64,000 nt of DNA. Origin: Leptospiraceae bacterium. GTDB lineage: Bacteria > Spirochaetota > Leptospiria > Leptospirales > Leptonemataceae. The stretch's first letter is position 1. Each line of letters starts with the position of its first letter. Location: NCBI GenBank assembly GCA_025059995.1, contig JANXCF010000001.1, forward strand, positions 124,001 to 188,000, read 5' to 3'. The notes under the pieces are model-generated. The model was not told the DNA's origin. It did not search any database and worked only from the letters and a program-made list of their open reading frames with translations. Positions 27,406 through 36,197 of the stretch are shown here, one piece after another. The position numbers and the translations under genes are program-made.

Positions 27406-28368
27406 CTAATTCTTCTCCAAGAAAAACTGTATCATCACTTCCTCAGCCCAGAAGTCATCTGCTGTTTTCCCTACATACCATTCAGGAAGATATTGCAGAC
27501 CTCCTGGCCATGTATGCCCTCCCTGATGAACTTTATAGAACTTCATGGAGTTAGGTTTTTTGCAATCAAACTCCAGTACTTCCGTCTGAACCTTTGCTTG
27601 CGATAAAAATGAGCTCTTTGTGGGTTTGCATTGAAGCTTTTTTTTCCAAAAATCAAGGGTGTCTTCTGCGGAAAGAACTACCCCTCTACTTCGAAAAAAT
27701 ACTTTGACTTCCCCTCCTTCATAAGGAACAATCGGATCCTTTGTTCCGTGAATAAAAAGAAATTTCAATGGTTTTCGGATAGAAGATTGACAATTCGAAA
27801 TCAAATCTACTGGCATAGATGTTGCCACTGTTGCAAACCCACGTATTGTTTCAGACCTCTCACAAGCGAAACGAAATGCCATCATCCCACCATTTGAAAT
27901 CCCAAATAGAAAAATCCTGTTTTCATCAATCGGGTAATGTTTCTTCAAATACTCAATCAACTTTAGTAAAAACCCTACATCGTCAATATTGAATGTATGC
28001 GATTTTGAAATTCTTCCTTTCCTTCCATCATTCCAGTGATTTTTGTAGCCAAGAGGAAGCACTAAGAAAAACCCATATTTTTCTTTGAGTTTCAAGAGTC
28101 TGCCCTTCGAAAGAGACAAAAACGTTTCATGGTCTCCTCCTCCACCATGCAGTCCAATCATGAGAGGGAAGGTTCTCACGTTTGGATCCAAAGTAAAATT
28201 GATTTTTTCGTAATTGTCAGGAAAATATAGAACAGCTCTTCGAACGAAATTTTGATGGGAAATTTCAATCCAATCATAATTAGGATCACTGATTTGAAGT
28301 TTTCTTTGACCACAACTCTCAAAAATAATCGTGATCAAAAGAAGCAATAAAGTTTTATTCTTCCACAT
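27406..28368 (-). CDS. PHB-depolymerase/feruloyl-esterase-like lipoprotein
   Basis: The 320-residue protein starts with a hydrophobic segment ending in FESCG, a lipobox-like motif. The alpha/beta-hydrolase parts resemble the LpqC / polyhydroxybutyrate depolymerase (CE1-like) family: the oxyanion region LHGGGGDHETF, the nucleophile elbow FGISNGGMMAF, the acid region FIHGTKDPIVPYEGG and the His motif HQGGHTWPGG. It probably hydrolyses an ester outside the cytoplasm. The true substrate is unknown. The ATG overlaps the end of the upstream methyltransferase gene by 14 bases. Confidence 0.83.
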   Translation of the reverse strand: MWKNKTLLLLLITIIFESCGQRKLQISDPNYDWIEISHQNFVRRAVLYFPDNYEKINFTLDPNVRTFPLMIGLHGGGGDHETFLSLSKGRLLKLKEKYGFFLVLPLGYKNHWNDGRKGRISKSHTFNIDDVGFLLKLIEYLKKHYPIDENRIFLFGISNGGMMAFRFACERSETIRGFATVATSMPVDLISNCQSSIRKPLKFLFIHGTKDPIVPYEGGEVKVFFRSRGVVLSAEDTLDFWKKKLQCKPTKSSFLSQAKVQTEVLEFDCKKPNSMKFYKVHQGGHTWPGGLQYLPEWYVGKTADDFWAEEVMIQFFLEKN

Positions 28369-29539
28369 ACAGAACCATTCCTTTTAAGTATTCTCCTTCG
28401 GGATGATAAATAGATATGGTATGATCTGGAGATTGAGTTAAGTATTCTACTATATAAACTTTTCTTTTTGCTTCTCTTGCAGATAGAAAAATGATTTTCT
28501 TTAAATCCTCTTTCGACACAAATTGTGAGCAAGAAAAAGTAAAAATCCATCCTTGACTTTTGATTTTTTCTAATGCCAATTGATTCAATCTCAAATATCC
28601 TCTGACACCGGAAGAATACTGAATTTTCTTTTTTACAAAAGCAGGTGGATCGAGTACGATGACGTCATACAAATTTTTGGGGACTCTTTGCAAATACTCT
28701 AATACATTTTCTCGAAAAAACTCAAACTGATCCAAATAAAATCCATTTTGAAACATATTTTCTTTCACGATAGAAATTAAGTTCTTGCTATCCACCAAAT
28801 CCACTTTTTTTGCTTCATACTTCAAAGCATGTAATCCAAAACTTCCCACATAACAAAAAGCATCCAATACCACTTTATCTTTCACATAGAATTGAAGCTT
28901 TCTTCGATTCCATCGCTGATCTAAAAAATAGCCTGTTTTTAAAAATTTATCTAAATCAATTTTGATTTTTAGGCCATTTTCTACAAACTCAACGGTAGGG
29001 ATTTCTTCTGTTATCCACTCGATATTTTCTTTTCTCTTCAAAAGGATATATTGAATATTTTGTTCTTTCAAGAAATTCACCAGTAAACCAATCAAGTATT
29101 TTGACTCTAAAAAATCTATCTGTATAACCGCTAAATGATGGTAAATATCACAAACAATTCCCGGAATCCCGTCACTTTCGGAATGAAGAAAACGAAAAGC
29201 GTTGCTATCAAGAAAAAGCTTCTTTTTTCTTTCGTAGATTTTTTGGAATTTTTCGTAAAAAAAGGCGTCGAAATCTCGAATTTGTTCACCTCCAAAATAG
29301 AAAATCCTTGCAACAATCTGGTCTTGTTTTTCATAGAAGGCATAGCCTTGAAATTCATGATAACTATTATAGATTTCGATGATTTCACCATTTCGCAATT
29401 TTTGATGGAAAGCTTCGAGTTTTTCTACAGCACCTGAGAAAATCCAGCTATGAAAGTTTTTTAAAAGTTCATCTTTTCCACTTTTGATATATAATCTGCC
29501 ATTCACTAATGAATTTACCATTTTTTCTATCAATCCCAT
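28355..29539 (-). CDS. RlmI-like class I rRNA methyltransferase
   Basis: The 394-residue protein resembles RlmI/YccW, which makes 5-methylcytosine in 23S rRNA. An N-terminal PUA-like domain (HSWIFSGAVEKLE) is followed by a middle EEHEA-type domain with GYFLDQRWNRR. The C-terminal Rossmann methyltransferase has VVLDAFCYVGSFG (SAM motif I), VIVLDPPAFVKKK (motif IV) and a catalytic-type Cys in FTFSCS (motif VI). The TM-free architecture fits a cytoplasmic enzyme. An ATG at 29521 is an alternative start. The exact target base is inferred from family resemblance. Confidence 0.85.
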   Translation of the reverse strand: MGLIEKMVNSLVNGRLYIKSGKDELLKNFHSWIFSGAVEKLEAFHQKLRNGEIIEIYNSYHEFQGYAFYEKQDQIVARIFYFGGEQIRDFDAFFYEKFQKIYERKKKLFLDSNAFRFLHSESDGIPGIVCDIYHHLAVIQIDFLESKYLIGLLVNFLKEQNIQYILLKRKENIEWITEEIPTVEFVENGLKIKIDLDKFLKTGYFLDQRWNRRKLQFYVKDKVVLDAFCYVGSFGLHALKYEAKKVDLVDSKNLISIVKENMFQNGFYLDQFEFFRENVLEYLQRVPKNLYDVIVLDPPAFVKKKIQYSSGVRGYLRLNQLALEKIKSQGWIFTFSCSQFVSKEDLKKIIFLSAREAKRKVYIVEYLTQSPDHTISIYHPEGEYLKGMVLYVEE

Positions 29540-29605
29540 TAAAAAAGCTTTACAAACAAACTTAATTTTTATTTACTTTTTATAAAATCCGAAAATTTTT
29601 AAGAG

Positions 29606-30508
29606 ATGATGAAGATCAAAATTCGTATTCTTTTCCAAATCTTATTTATTTCTTTCATCATCTTTCAATCACTAATTTTTTGTAAACGGGAAAAAATAGG
29701 CTTCTCTGAACCTACTTTTATTTATGATGGCTATCCTTTGAATGTTCCTCAAGAAAAAGATGTTTTATATTTTAGTGTTCTTCCCTATAAAAATTCATTA
29801 GAACTTGCATATGACTTTGATCCTTTAGTCAAACATTTATCTGAAAAAACTCAAAGAAGGATTATCTTCAAACCATTGGATCAATACTACAAGATACATT
29901 TGCTACTCGAAAAGAACAAACTCCACCTTGCTATGATCGATCCTTATGTTTACGTGAGTAGAAATGTATCGAATGATTACATATTTTCCGTAAAACCTGT
30001 CTTTAAAAATGTCCAGAAAAATAAATCCTTACTTGTAGCTCGAAACGATAACCCTGTAAAATCCATATTTGAAATAAAAGCAAATCAGGAAAAAATTGTT
30101 CTTTCATTTGACAATCCTGATTCTACATTTGGATACATAATTCCTCTTAGAATTCTAAAAAATCTTGACATTGATCCCGAGAAATTCAAAGACATAGCCT
30201 TTTCGTCAAACTTCGAAAACACTATTCAGGGCATTCTTTCAGGGAATTTTGATTTGGGATGGGTAGATGTTTTGGCATTTGAAAAATTTAAGATTACTGC
30301 GATTGGACTAAAAGTTCTTTACGAATCCGAAGAATTCGAACATTATCCGATAATAATTCAAAAAGACTTACCTCCAGAACTCCAACAAAAACTGATAGAT
30401 GCGTTTTTAAATCTGAATGAAAACCAACACAAAGAAATACTACAATCCATACATCCACAACTCATAGGATTTCGAAAAACTAGTGAATCAGAATTTAAAA
30501 ACCTATAA
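29606..30508 (+). CDS. PhnD-like solute-binding lipoprotein
   Basis: The 300-residue protein has a signal segment ending FQSLIFC, so it is probably a lipoprotein. The mature part looks like the PhnD (phosphate/phosphonate-binding) family: it opens with [28 protein letters not shown] and contains [14 protein letters not shown] and [15 protein letters not shown]. No ABC permease or ATPase gene is near. Instead a chemoreceptor gene starts 15 bases downstream, so the protein more likely presents a ligand to that receptor than feeds a transporter. The ligand is unknown. Confidence 0.8.
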   Translation: MMKIKIRILFQILFISFIIFQSLIFCKREKIGFSEPTFIYDGYPLNVPQEKDVLYFSVLPYKNSLELAYDFDPLVKHLSEKTQRRIIFKPLDQYYKIHLLLEKNKLHLAMIDPYVYVSRNVSNDYIFSVKPVFKNVQKNKSLLVARNDNPVKSIFEIKANQEKIVLSFDNPDSTFGYIIPLRILKNLDIDPEKFKDIAFSSNFENTIQGILSGNFDLGWVDVLAFEKFKITAIGLKVLYESEEFEHYPIIIQKDLPPELQQKLIDAFLNLNENQHKEILQSIHPQLIGFRKTSESEFKNL

Positions 30509-30522
30509 GGAAGAGGGGAAAA

Positions 30523-32226
30523 ATGAATGAAATTAAAAGATTATATCAATATTTATGGGAAAAGTTTCTTAGTTTTCCTATTTCATTATTAAAGAAACTC
30601 GTTATCCTAATCGCCTTTTTAGAATTTGGTGCAATTGTTACTACTGGCGCATTCGTACTAGTTTATTTCTACTTTATTTTTGAACAAAACATAGAAAAGC
30701 GTGCCATAGAAATCGGCAAAGCCATAGAAAAATTTGCAGCCGAGTCTTTAGTAAAAAATGATTTTTTTCGGCTACAAAAGACAGCTGAAGAACTTTCCAA
30801 AGACCCAGCTATTCGATACATAATCATTCAGGATCGGAATGGTCAAGCAGTTGTTCATAGTAATTATCATTATGTGGGACTAAAATTTAATGACCAAAAT
30901 AGCACCAGAGCTTTTTATGCTGAAAAAGAATTTTTCCAAAACTATTATAGCTCTCAAGGTGATCTTTATACAAAAGAATACGTGATTCCTCTAATGACTC
31001 CGATTGGTAAAGTTGGATTTATTCGTGTAGGAATGAACTATCAAAATCTTGTTCAAAAGCCGTTAATTCATATGGTTTTAATCATTCTAAGTATGACAGT
31101 TGGATTCGTAATTCTAGGAATTTTTATTGCTATACCAGCTACAAAGTTACTTTTGATACCCGTCAATGCTGTTCACACTGCGACCAAGAGTTTGGCAGGT
31201 GGGGACCTCACCACTGAAGTCAAAATTCTTAGCAAAGATGAAATAGGAGAAATGGCTCAAGCATTCAATAAAATGGTTCAGAGCCAAGAACAGTTAGTTT
31301 CTATGATCAAAAAAGTCTCTGAAGAAATTTTGAAAACAGCTAACGAACTTGCGTCTTCATCAGAAGAAGTGAGTGCGGCATCGTCAGAAATTTCAAAGAC
31401 TATCAGTGAGGTTTCCAAAGATTTGAAAAAAGGAACAGAATTTACTGAGTTTGTTAATCAAAAGTTATTTTCTTTTGCTCAACTATTAGAAAACGCAAAA
31501 AAACAGGCAGAAAAATCATACATAATCGCTCAAGATACATACCAAATCTCTACAACTGGGAAAGAAAAAATGAAATCACTAAACGAAATCACAGATAAAA
31601 TTTATCACGGTGCAGAGACAATCATGAATTCCATCAAACAACTCAATGAACTTTCGAAAAAAATAAATAACATTACATCAACCATCAATGGAATTACAAG
31701 TCAAATCACACTACTTTCCTTAAATGCCTCCATTGAGGCAGCAAGGGCTGGTGAATACGGAAAAGGTTTTGCAGTAGTTGCAGATGAAATCTCGAAGTTA
31801 GCAGATCAATCAAGCAAACAAGCAAAAGAAATTACTCAAATCATCAATCAAATTATTGATTTTTCAAAAAAGAGTGTTGAAAGCACTTCATCCCAGTTTG
31901 AATTAGTATCTCAGGGAAAGAGCACCACTGAAATAGTATATCAATATTTCGAAAAGCTCATTTTATCAGCAAATAATATTGCAGAAGAATTAAAGATCAT
32001 TAAAGAAATTGCTCAAAAAGAAGTTATAGAATCACAAGATGTAATCCAAAATTTAAAAGAATTAAAAGAAATCATTCAAAAGACATCACACAGTGCAAGA
32101 GATGTCGATAATTCCACCAAAGAAACATCGAACGCCATGGTAGCTGTAGCAAAACAAACCCAGAACCTAAACGCATTAGCGATTGAATTAAGGAAAATTA
32201 TTTCCAACTTTAAGCTCCATACATAA
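30523..32226 (+). CDS. Methyl-accepting chemotaxis protein with HAMP domain
   Basis: The 567-residue receptor has one membrane helix at about 25-52, a periplasmic domain of about 125 residues (single-Cache-like in size) and a second helix near 180-205. A HAMP domain follows ([30 protein letters not shown]). The signalling domain has the conserved tip [17 protein letters not shown] and [13 protein letters not shown] good ribosome site, GGAAGAGGGG, precedes the ATG. It follows the PhnD-like lipoprotein gene directly, and the two probably form one sensory unit. Confidence 0.92.
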   Translation: MNEIKRLYQYLWEKFLSFPISLLKKLVILIAFLEFGAIVTTGAFVLVYFYFIFEQNIEKRAIEIGKAIEKFAAESLVKNDFFRLQKTAEELSKDPAIRYIIIQDRNGQAVVHSNYHYVGLKFNDQNSTRAFYAEKEFFQNYYSSQGDLYTKEYVIPLMTPIGKVGFIRVGMNYQNLVQKPLIHMVLIILSMTVGFVILGIFIAIPATKLLLIPVNAVHTATKSLAGGDLTTEVKILSKDEIGEMAQAFNKMVQSQEQLVSMIKKVSEEILKTANELASSSEEVSAASSEISKTISEVSKDLKKGTEFTEFVNQKLFSFAQLLENAKKQAEKSYIIAQDTYQISTTGKEKMKSLNEITDKIYHGAETIMNSIKQLNELSKKINNITSTINGITSQITLLSLNASIEAARAGEYGKGFAVVADEISKLADQSSKQAKEITQIINQIIDFSKKSVESTSSQFELVSQGKSTTEIVYQYFEKLILSANNIAEELKIIKEIAQKEVIESQDVIQNLKELKEIIQKTSHSARDVDNSTKETSNAMVAVAKQTQNLNALAIELRKIISNFKLHT

Positions 32227-32236
32227 TAGCCTTTTT

Positions 32237-32866
32237 ATGCATGATTTAATCATTGCTACGATAACACTGAGTTTACTTCATGGTAGTATTCCCAATCATT
32301 GGCTTCCTTTTGTTGTTCTTTCTAAAAACGCCAATCTCAATTATAAGCGGTTCATCCTAATTGTAAGCTTAGGTTCCTTTTTTCACAGCTTCAGCACTTC
32401 TCTTTTAGGATTTTTTTTGAGTTATTTAGGTTACCATAGCTCACAAGTTGAGTATTTAGAAAGATTGCTTCCTTCTTTTTTTTTGATTCTTTTAGGAATG
32501 ATTTACCTCACTATAAAACATGATTCACTCCATCAAGAGATAAATACGGAAGAAAATATCCAAAAGAACAGGTCGCTTGCTATAAGCCTTTTTTTAATTT
32601 ACTTGGCAATGTTTTTCTCTCCCTGCTTGGAAATTGAGGCAATTTTTTTTTCTGCGGGTAGATTTGGATTTGAAAGTGCCATATTGATCGCTATCATTTA
32701 TTCTGCCCTTACGTTAATCTCAATGTTGACTTTTTCATTCGTTAGTTATATGGGATTGTTGAAATATTACCCTAAATTTCTACAAATCTATGAGAAAAAA
32801 ATTAGCGGCATCATTTTAATTTTATTAGGAATTTTTCATTACTTCTATTCCCATTCCAATCATTAA
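32237..32866 (+). CDS. Polytopic membrane protein, NicO/HupE-like pattern
   Basis: The 209-residue protein has about six hydrophobic segments. It begins with a histidine-bearing helix, SLLHGSIPNHWLPFVVLS, and has a second His/Ser-rich helix (SFFHSFSTSLLGFF). An FSPCLEIEAIFF segment lies in the third quarter. This pattern recalls small metal or thiol transporters of the NicO/UreH/CcdA-like group, but I cannot name the family with certainty. The gene sits between the receptor gene (10 bases) and queG (1 base), which suggests co-transcription rather than shared function. Confidence 0.65.
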   Translation: MHDLIIATITLSLLHGSIPNHWLPFVVLSKNANLNYKRFILIVSLGSFFHSFSTSLLGFFLSYLGYHSSQVEYLERLLPSFFLILLGMIYLTIKHDSLHQEINTEENIQKNRSLAISLFLIYLAMFFSPCLEIEAIFFSAGRFGFESAILIAIIYSALTLISMLTFSFVSYMGLLKYYPKFLQIYEKKISGIILILLGIFHYFYSHSNH

Positions 32867-32867
32867 A

Positions 32868-33857
32868 GTGAGCTCCCTTCTCCAAAGGAAAATCCAAACC
32901 TTAAGGGAATATGCAAAAGAATTAGGGTTTGACTTGTTTGGCATCACAAGACCTAATCTAAACGAACTGGAATATCAGAATCTAAAATCCTTTATTGAAA
33001 ACAAACACTATCTCAACATGACGTGGTTTGAAAAAACAAAGCAGATTCGTTTGAACCCTCAAGAAATTTTGCCTCATAGCCAAAGCGTGATTGTTTTAGG
33101 ACATATTTACAAAAATAAAACCTATAATCAAATTCAAAACCAAAAAGTAAAAATTTCTCGATACGCAATTGGCAAGGATTATCACAAGGTGTTGAAAAAA
33201 AAACTTAAAAAACTAGAATCAAAGATAAAAGAGCTCTTTGATGACATACAAACGAGAATAACGATTGATTCCGCTCCTGTGCCAGAGAAATTGTTAGCAA
33301 TACATGCTGGGATAGGCTGGCAGGGGAAAAACACCAACATCATTCATCCTAACTACGGATCGTTTTTTTTCATCAGTTGCATTTTTTTAGATAAAGATTT
33401 GACTATTTACGAAGAAAGCAAAGAAATTCCTGATTTTTGTTTGAATTGTAAATTATGCATCCTTTCTTGTCCTACTCAAGCTTTGGAACCATATAAACTG
33501 GATGTATCAAAGTGTATTTCATACTGGAATATTGAAAGTAGAGAAGTCATTCCTGATCACATTGCCAAGAAAAGTCGTGGCTGGATTTTTGGATGCGATA
33601 TTTGTCAAGAAGTTTGCCCCCACAATCGCAAAAAAAGCGTAGAAACGAAAGAAACAAATGAAAAAGATTTCTTTTTACGAGAAGAAGTCAAAAAAATCAT
33701 AACCTCAATCCCAACAAAAGAAGAATGGGAAAATCTGAAAAATTCTCCTCTAAAGCGTGTTCCTTATGAAATTTTCGTAGCTAATTACAAGAAGATCTTG
33801 GATCTTTCGGATTCGGATGATGAAAACCTTACCCACCCTCGAAGAAGTAAAGTCTGA
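32868..33857 (+). CDS. queG: Epoxyqueuosine reductase
   Basis: QueG uses cobalamin and iron-sulphur clusters in the last step of queuosine synthesis in tRNA. The 329-residue protein starts with GTG, 1 base after the previous stop. It has the cobalamin/substrate region DSAPVPEKLLAIHAGIGWQGKNT with the catalytic-type Asp, and two 4Fe-4S motifs, CLNCKLCILSCP and CDICQEVCP. It is shorter than E. coli QueG (379) because it lacks the C-terminal HEAT-like extension. The 3' end overlaps rsmH by 41 bases. Confidence 0.92.
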   Translation: MSSLLQRKIQTLREYAKELGFDLFGITRPNLNELEYQNLKSFIENKHYLNMTWFEKTKQIRLNPQEILPHSQSVIVLGHIYKNKTYNQIQNQKVKISRYAIGKDYHKVLKKKLKKLESKIKELFDDIQTRITIDSAPVPEKLLAIHAGIGWQGKNTNIIHPNYGSFFFISCIFLDKDLTIYEESKEIPDFCLNCKLCILSCPTQALEPYKLDVSKCISYWNIESREVIPDHIAKKSRGWIFGCDICQEVCPHNRKKSVETKETNEKDFFLREEVKKIITSIPTKEEWENLKNSPLKRVPYEIFVANYKKILDLSDSDDENLTHPRRSKV

Positions 33858-34779
33858 TTTTTTTCATTTTCCTGTGCTTTATCGTGAGGTTTGTGATTTC
33901 GCGAGCTTGCTTTCCAATCGAACATTGTTTGTTGATGCAACCATTGGAGGAGGAGCTCACAGCTATATCATTCATCAACACTATCCTTTTGAATATCATG
34001 TTGGTTTCGATAGAGATGAAAGGATGATAAATAAAGCTAAAGAAAATTTCGACCGTCTTCTTATTCCAAACGAAATTCTGACAGTTCCTTCAAACAAAAT
34101 TTCCAAGAACAAAATCTATTTAGTAAATCAACGTTTTTCAAACATAAGAGAAATACTAAAGCACTTTGGCAAGAAGATCAATTTTCTTCTTTGTGATTTG
34201 GGTATTTCTATGTATCATCTTAAAAATTCATGGGGGTTTTCTTTTGATGATGGGCTTCTCGATATGAGATTGGATCCCGAAAGCATGGATGTAAAAGAAA
34301 TTTTGAACACGTTCGAAGAAAACGCTCTTTCAAAGATTTTTTTGCAGTATGGCGAAGAAAAATTCTCTAAAATCATTGCAAAAGAAATCATACGAAATCG
34401 TCCTATCGAAAGTTCATCTCAGCTAAAAGAAATAATCATCAAAGTTTACTACAAAAAATATCGAACACGCATTCAACCAAAGGTTGTTCAAAGAGTTTTC
34501 CAAGCTCTCAGAATCTATGCAAACCAGGAACTTCAAGAATTAGAAGAATTACTCAAAATCCTTCCTGACGTTTTGGATCATCGGGCAATTGCTATCTTCA
34601 TCAGCTTTCACTCGTTGGAAGACAGGTTGATAAAAACATATTTTAAAAACTACCAAGCCAAAGGACATGTAATTTTAACTAAAAAACCCTTGACTCCTAA
34701 AAATGATGAAGTAAAAATCAATCCAGCATCAAGGAGTGCGAAACTGCGAGCTCTACAATGGAAAAATACAAACAGCTAA
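33817..34779 (+). CDS. rsmH: 16S rRNA m4C1402 methyltransferase RsmH (MraW)
   Basis: RsmH methylates N4 of C1402 in 16S rRNA and usually heads the division and cell-wall cluster. The 320-residue protein shows FHFPVLYREVCDF, the SAM site LFVDATIGGGAHS, FLLCDLGISMYHL, GFSFDDGLLDMRLD and the C-terminal IFISFHSLEDRLIK with ASRSAKLRALQW. The start lies inside queG. The FtsL-like gene begins 22 bases before its stop, keeping the conserved mraW-ftsL order. The expected PBP/mur genes do not follow here. Confidence 0.95.
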   Translation: MMKTLPTLEEVKSDFFHFPVLYREVCDFASLLSNRTLFVDATIGGGAHSYIIHQHYPFEYHVGFDRDERMINKAKENFDRLLIPNEILTVPSNKISKNKIYLVNQRFSNIREILKHFGKKINFLLCDLGISMYHLKNSWGFSFDDGLLDMRLDPESMDVKEILNTFEENALSKIFLQYGEEKFSKIIAKEIIRNRPIESSSQLKEIIIKVYYKKYRTRIQPKVVQRVFQALRIYANQELQELEELLKILPDVLDHRAIAIFISFHSLEDRLIKTYFKNYQAKGHVILTKKPLTPKNDEVKINPASRSAKLRALQWKNTNS

Positions 34780-35054
34780 TAAAGATTTTTGGTTTGTTTT
34801 TTGCCATTTTTGCATTTAGCATTTTAGTTTTTCGTAAAAAGATTGAAAGTATAATCCTTGATCGGGAATTGTATTTATTGCAACTTGAACACAAAGAGCT
34901 CTTGAGGGAAAACAAAATCTTAAAGACAGAATTAGCTAAGCGAAAAAGTCAAGAATCCTTACTTTATTACTGGGAGGTTTACCGAACCATACCAAATCAT
35001 GAAAATCAAAAAACCATCAAAATCGTGATTGAAACAGACAAGAAACAAGAATAG
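34758..35054 (+). CDS. FtsL-like small division protein
   Basis: The 98-residue protein has one membrane helix (about residues 8-26, IFGLFFAIFAFSILVF). A charged leucine-zipper-like coiled coil follows (LLQLEHKELLRENKILKTEL). This is the size and build of FtsL, a bitopic protein that links FtsB and FtsI at the septum. FtsL proteins share little sequence, so the call rests on architecture and on the position directly after rsmH, with a 22-base overlap. Confidence 0.7.
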   Translation: MEKYKQLIKIFGLFFAIFAFSILVFRKKIESIILDRELYLLQLEHKELLRENKILKTELAKRKSQESLLYYWEVYRTIPNHENQKTIKIVIETDKKQE

Positions 35055-35093
35055 AATAGATATACCAAATCATAGAAGTGTGTACATATCCTT

Positions 35094-36197
35094 ATGCAAA
35101 ACCAAGAACGAAAAATTGATTTCACGGTAGCTGACACTATCGTTGACAATACAAAAAATTTAACCAACCCCAAAGTCTACAATAACCTAAAATCATCCCT
35201 TAAATCTCAAGGGAAAGAAAAAGCAGCAAAACTTCTGATCGCATTAGGTCCTGATCTTGCATCCAGAGTTCTAAAAGAATTAAACGAAAACGAAATCCAA
35301 CTCATCATCGAAGAAATGATACGCATAAAAAAAATCTCCGAAAAAGAAAAAAAAGAAATCCTTCGTGAATTCTTATCATCTTTGAATGAAGAAACAATCA
35401 TCACATCAGGAAAAGAGGAAGCCATAAAAATCCTTGAAAAAGTATATCCATCAGACAAAAGTAAAATCGATAAAATCCTAAAAAAAGCAGAAAACAAAGA
35501 CATATACAAAGAAATCAAAACCATTGAGAATCACGATCCAAAACTTGTTTTTTCTTTATTGTCGAACGAACACCCTCAGGTTGTTGCGGCGTTGCTATCA
35601 TTCCTCAGACCTAATTTTAGTGCTCAAATTTTAAAGCTCTTTCCTTCGGATAAAAGAAAAGAAATCATATTGAGGATTGCTCATTCTTCTTACGTTCATC
35701 CTGAGAGTTTAGAGAAAATCATTGAGTCTTTAAAAGAAAAGATAGAAAAAAGATCTAATGAAATCTATGAAGAATTAGAAGGCATTCAAACTGCAGTATC
35801 CATTTTAAATCATTTAGATCGCAAATATGAAAACGAAATTTTGGACTACTTAGAGGAAGTTGACCCTGAGCTTTTAGAAAAAATCAAGTCCAAACTATAT
35901 ACATTTGAAGAATTGGAATTTTTAGATTTCGAAGAACTCCGAATTTTACTTTCGAAATTTGATGCAAAAATCATAGCAACAGCTCTTTTAGGAATGCCTG
36001 AACACTTCAAGCGAATCTTTTTAAATTCACTATCTCAGAATAAAGCATCAGATGTGATATTTGAACTTGATACTTCATCGAATGTTCCTTTAAAGAGAAT
36101 CCATGAAGCACGAAACCTGATTTTACAAAAAGCAAAAGAACTAGATAACGAAGGTATCATTACAATCAAGAAAGACAAGGATGATACTAATTTTTAA
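35094..36197 (+). CDS. FliG-family flagellar motor switch protein, divergent paralogue
   Basis: The 367-residue protein has the FliG order: N-terminal domain (GKEKAAKLLIALGPDLASRVL), middle domain with the EHPQ motif (LSNEHPQVVAALLSFL, about residues 160-175) and C-terminal domain. In the C-terminal torque helix the pattern SQRAADILRDDL of E. coli FliG reads SQNKASDVIFELD (314-326), and the upstream ALKG is ALLG (297-300). The charged residues that meet the stator are therefore mostly missing. It may be a structural or accessory FliG, since spirochaetes often carry more than one. The 3' end overlaps the convergent PrsW-like gene by 4 bases. Confidence 0.82.
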   Translation: MQNQERKIDFTVADTIVDNTKNLTNPKVYNNLKSSLKSQGKEKAAKLLIALGPDLASRVLKELNENEIQLIIEEMIRIKKISEKEKKEILREFLSSLNEETIITSGKEEAIKILEKVYPSDKSKIDKILKKAENKDIYKEIKTIENHDPKLVFSLLSNEHPQVVAALLSFLRPNFSAQILKLFPSDKRKEIILRIAHSSYVHPESLEKIIESLKEKIEKRSNEIYEELEGIQTAVSILNHLDRKYENEILDYLEEVDPELLEKIKSKLYTFEELEFLDFEELRILLSKFDAKIIATALLGMPEHFKRIFLNSLSQNKASDVIFELDTSSNVPLKRIHEARNLILQKAKELDNEGIITIKKDKDDTNF

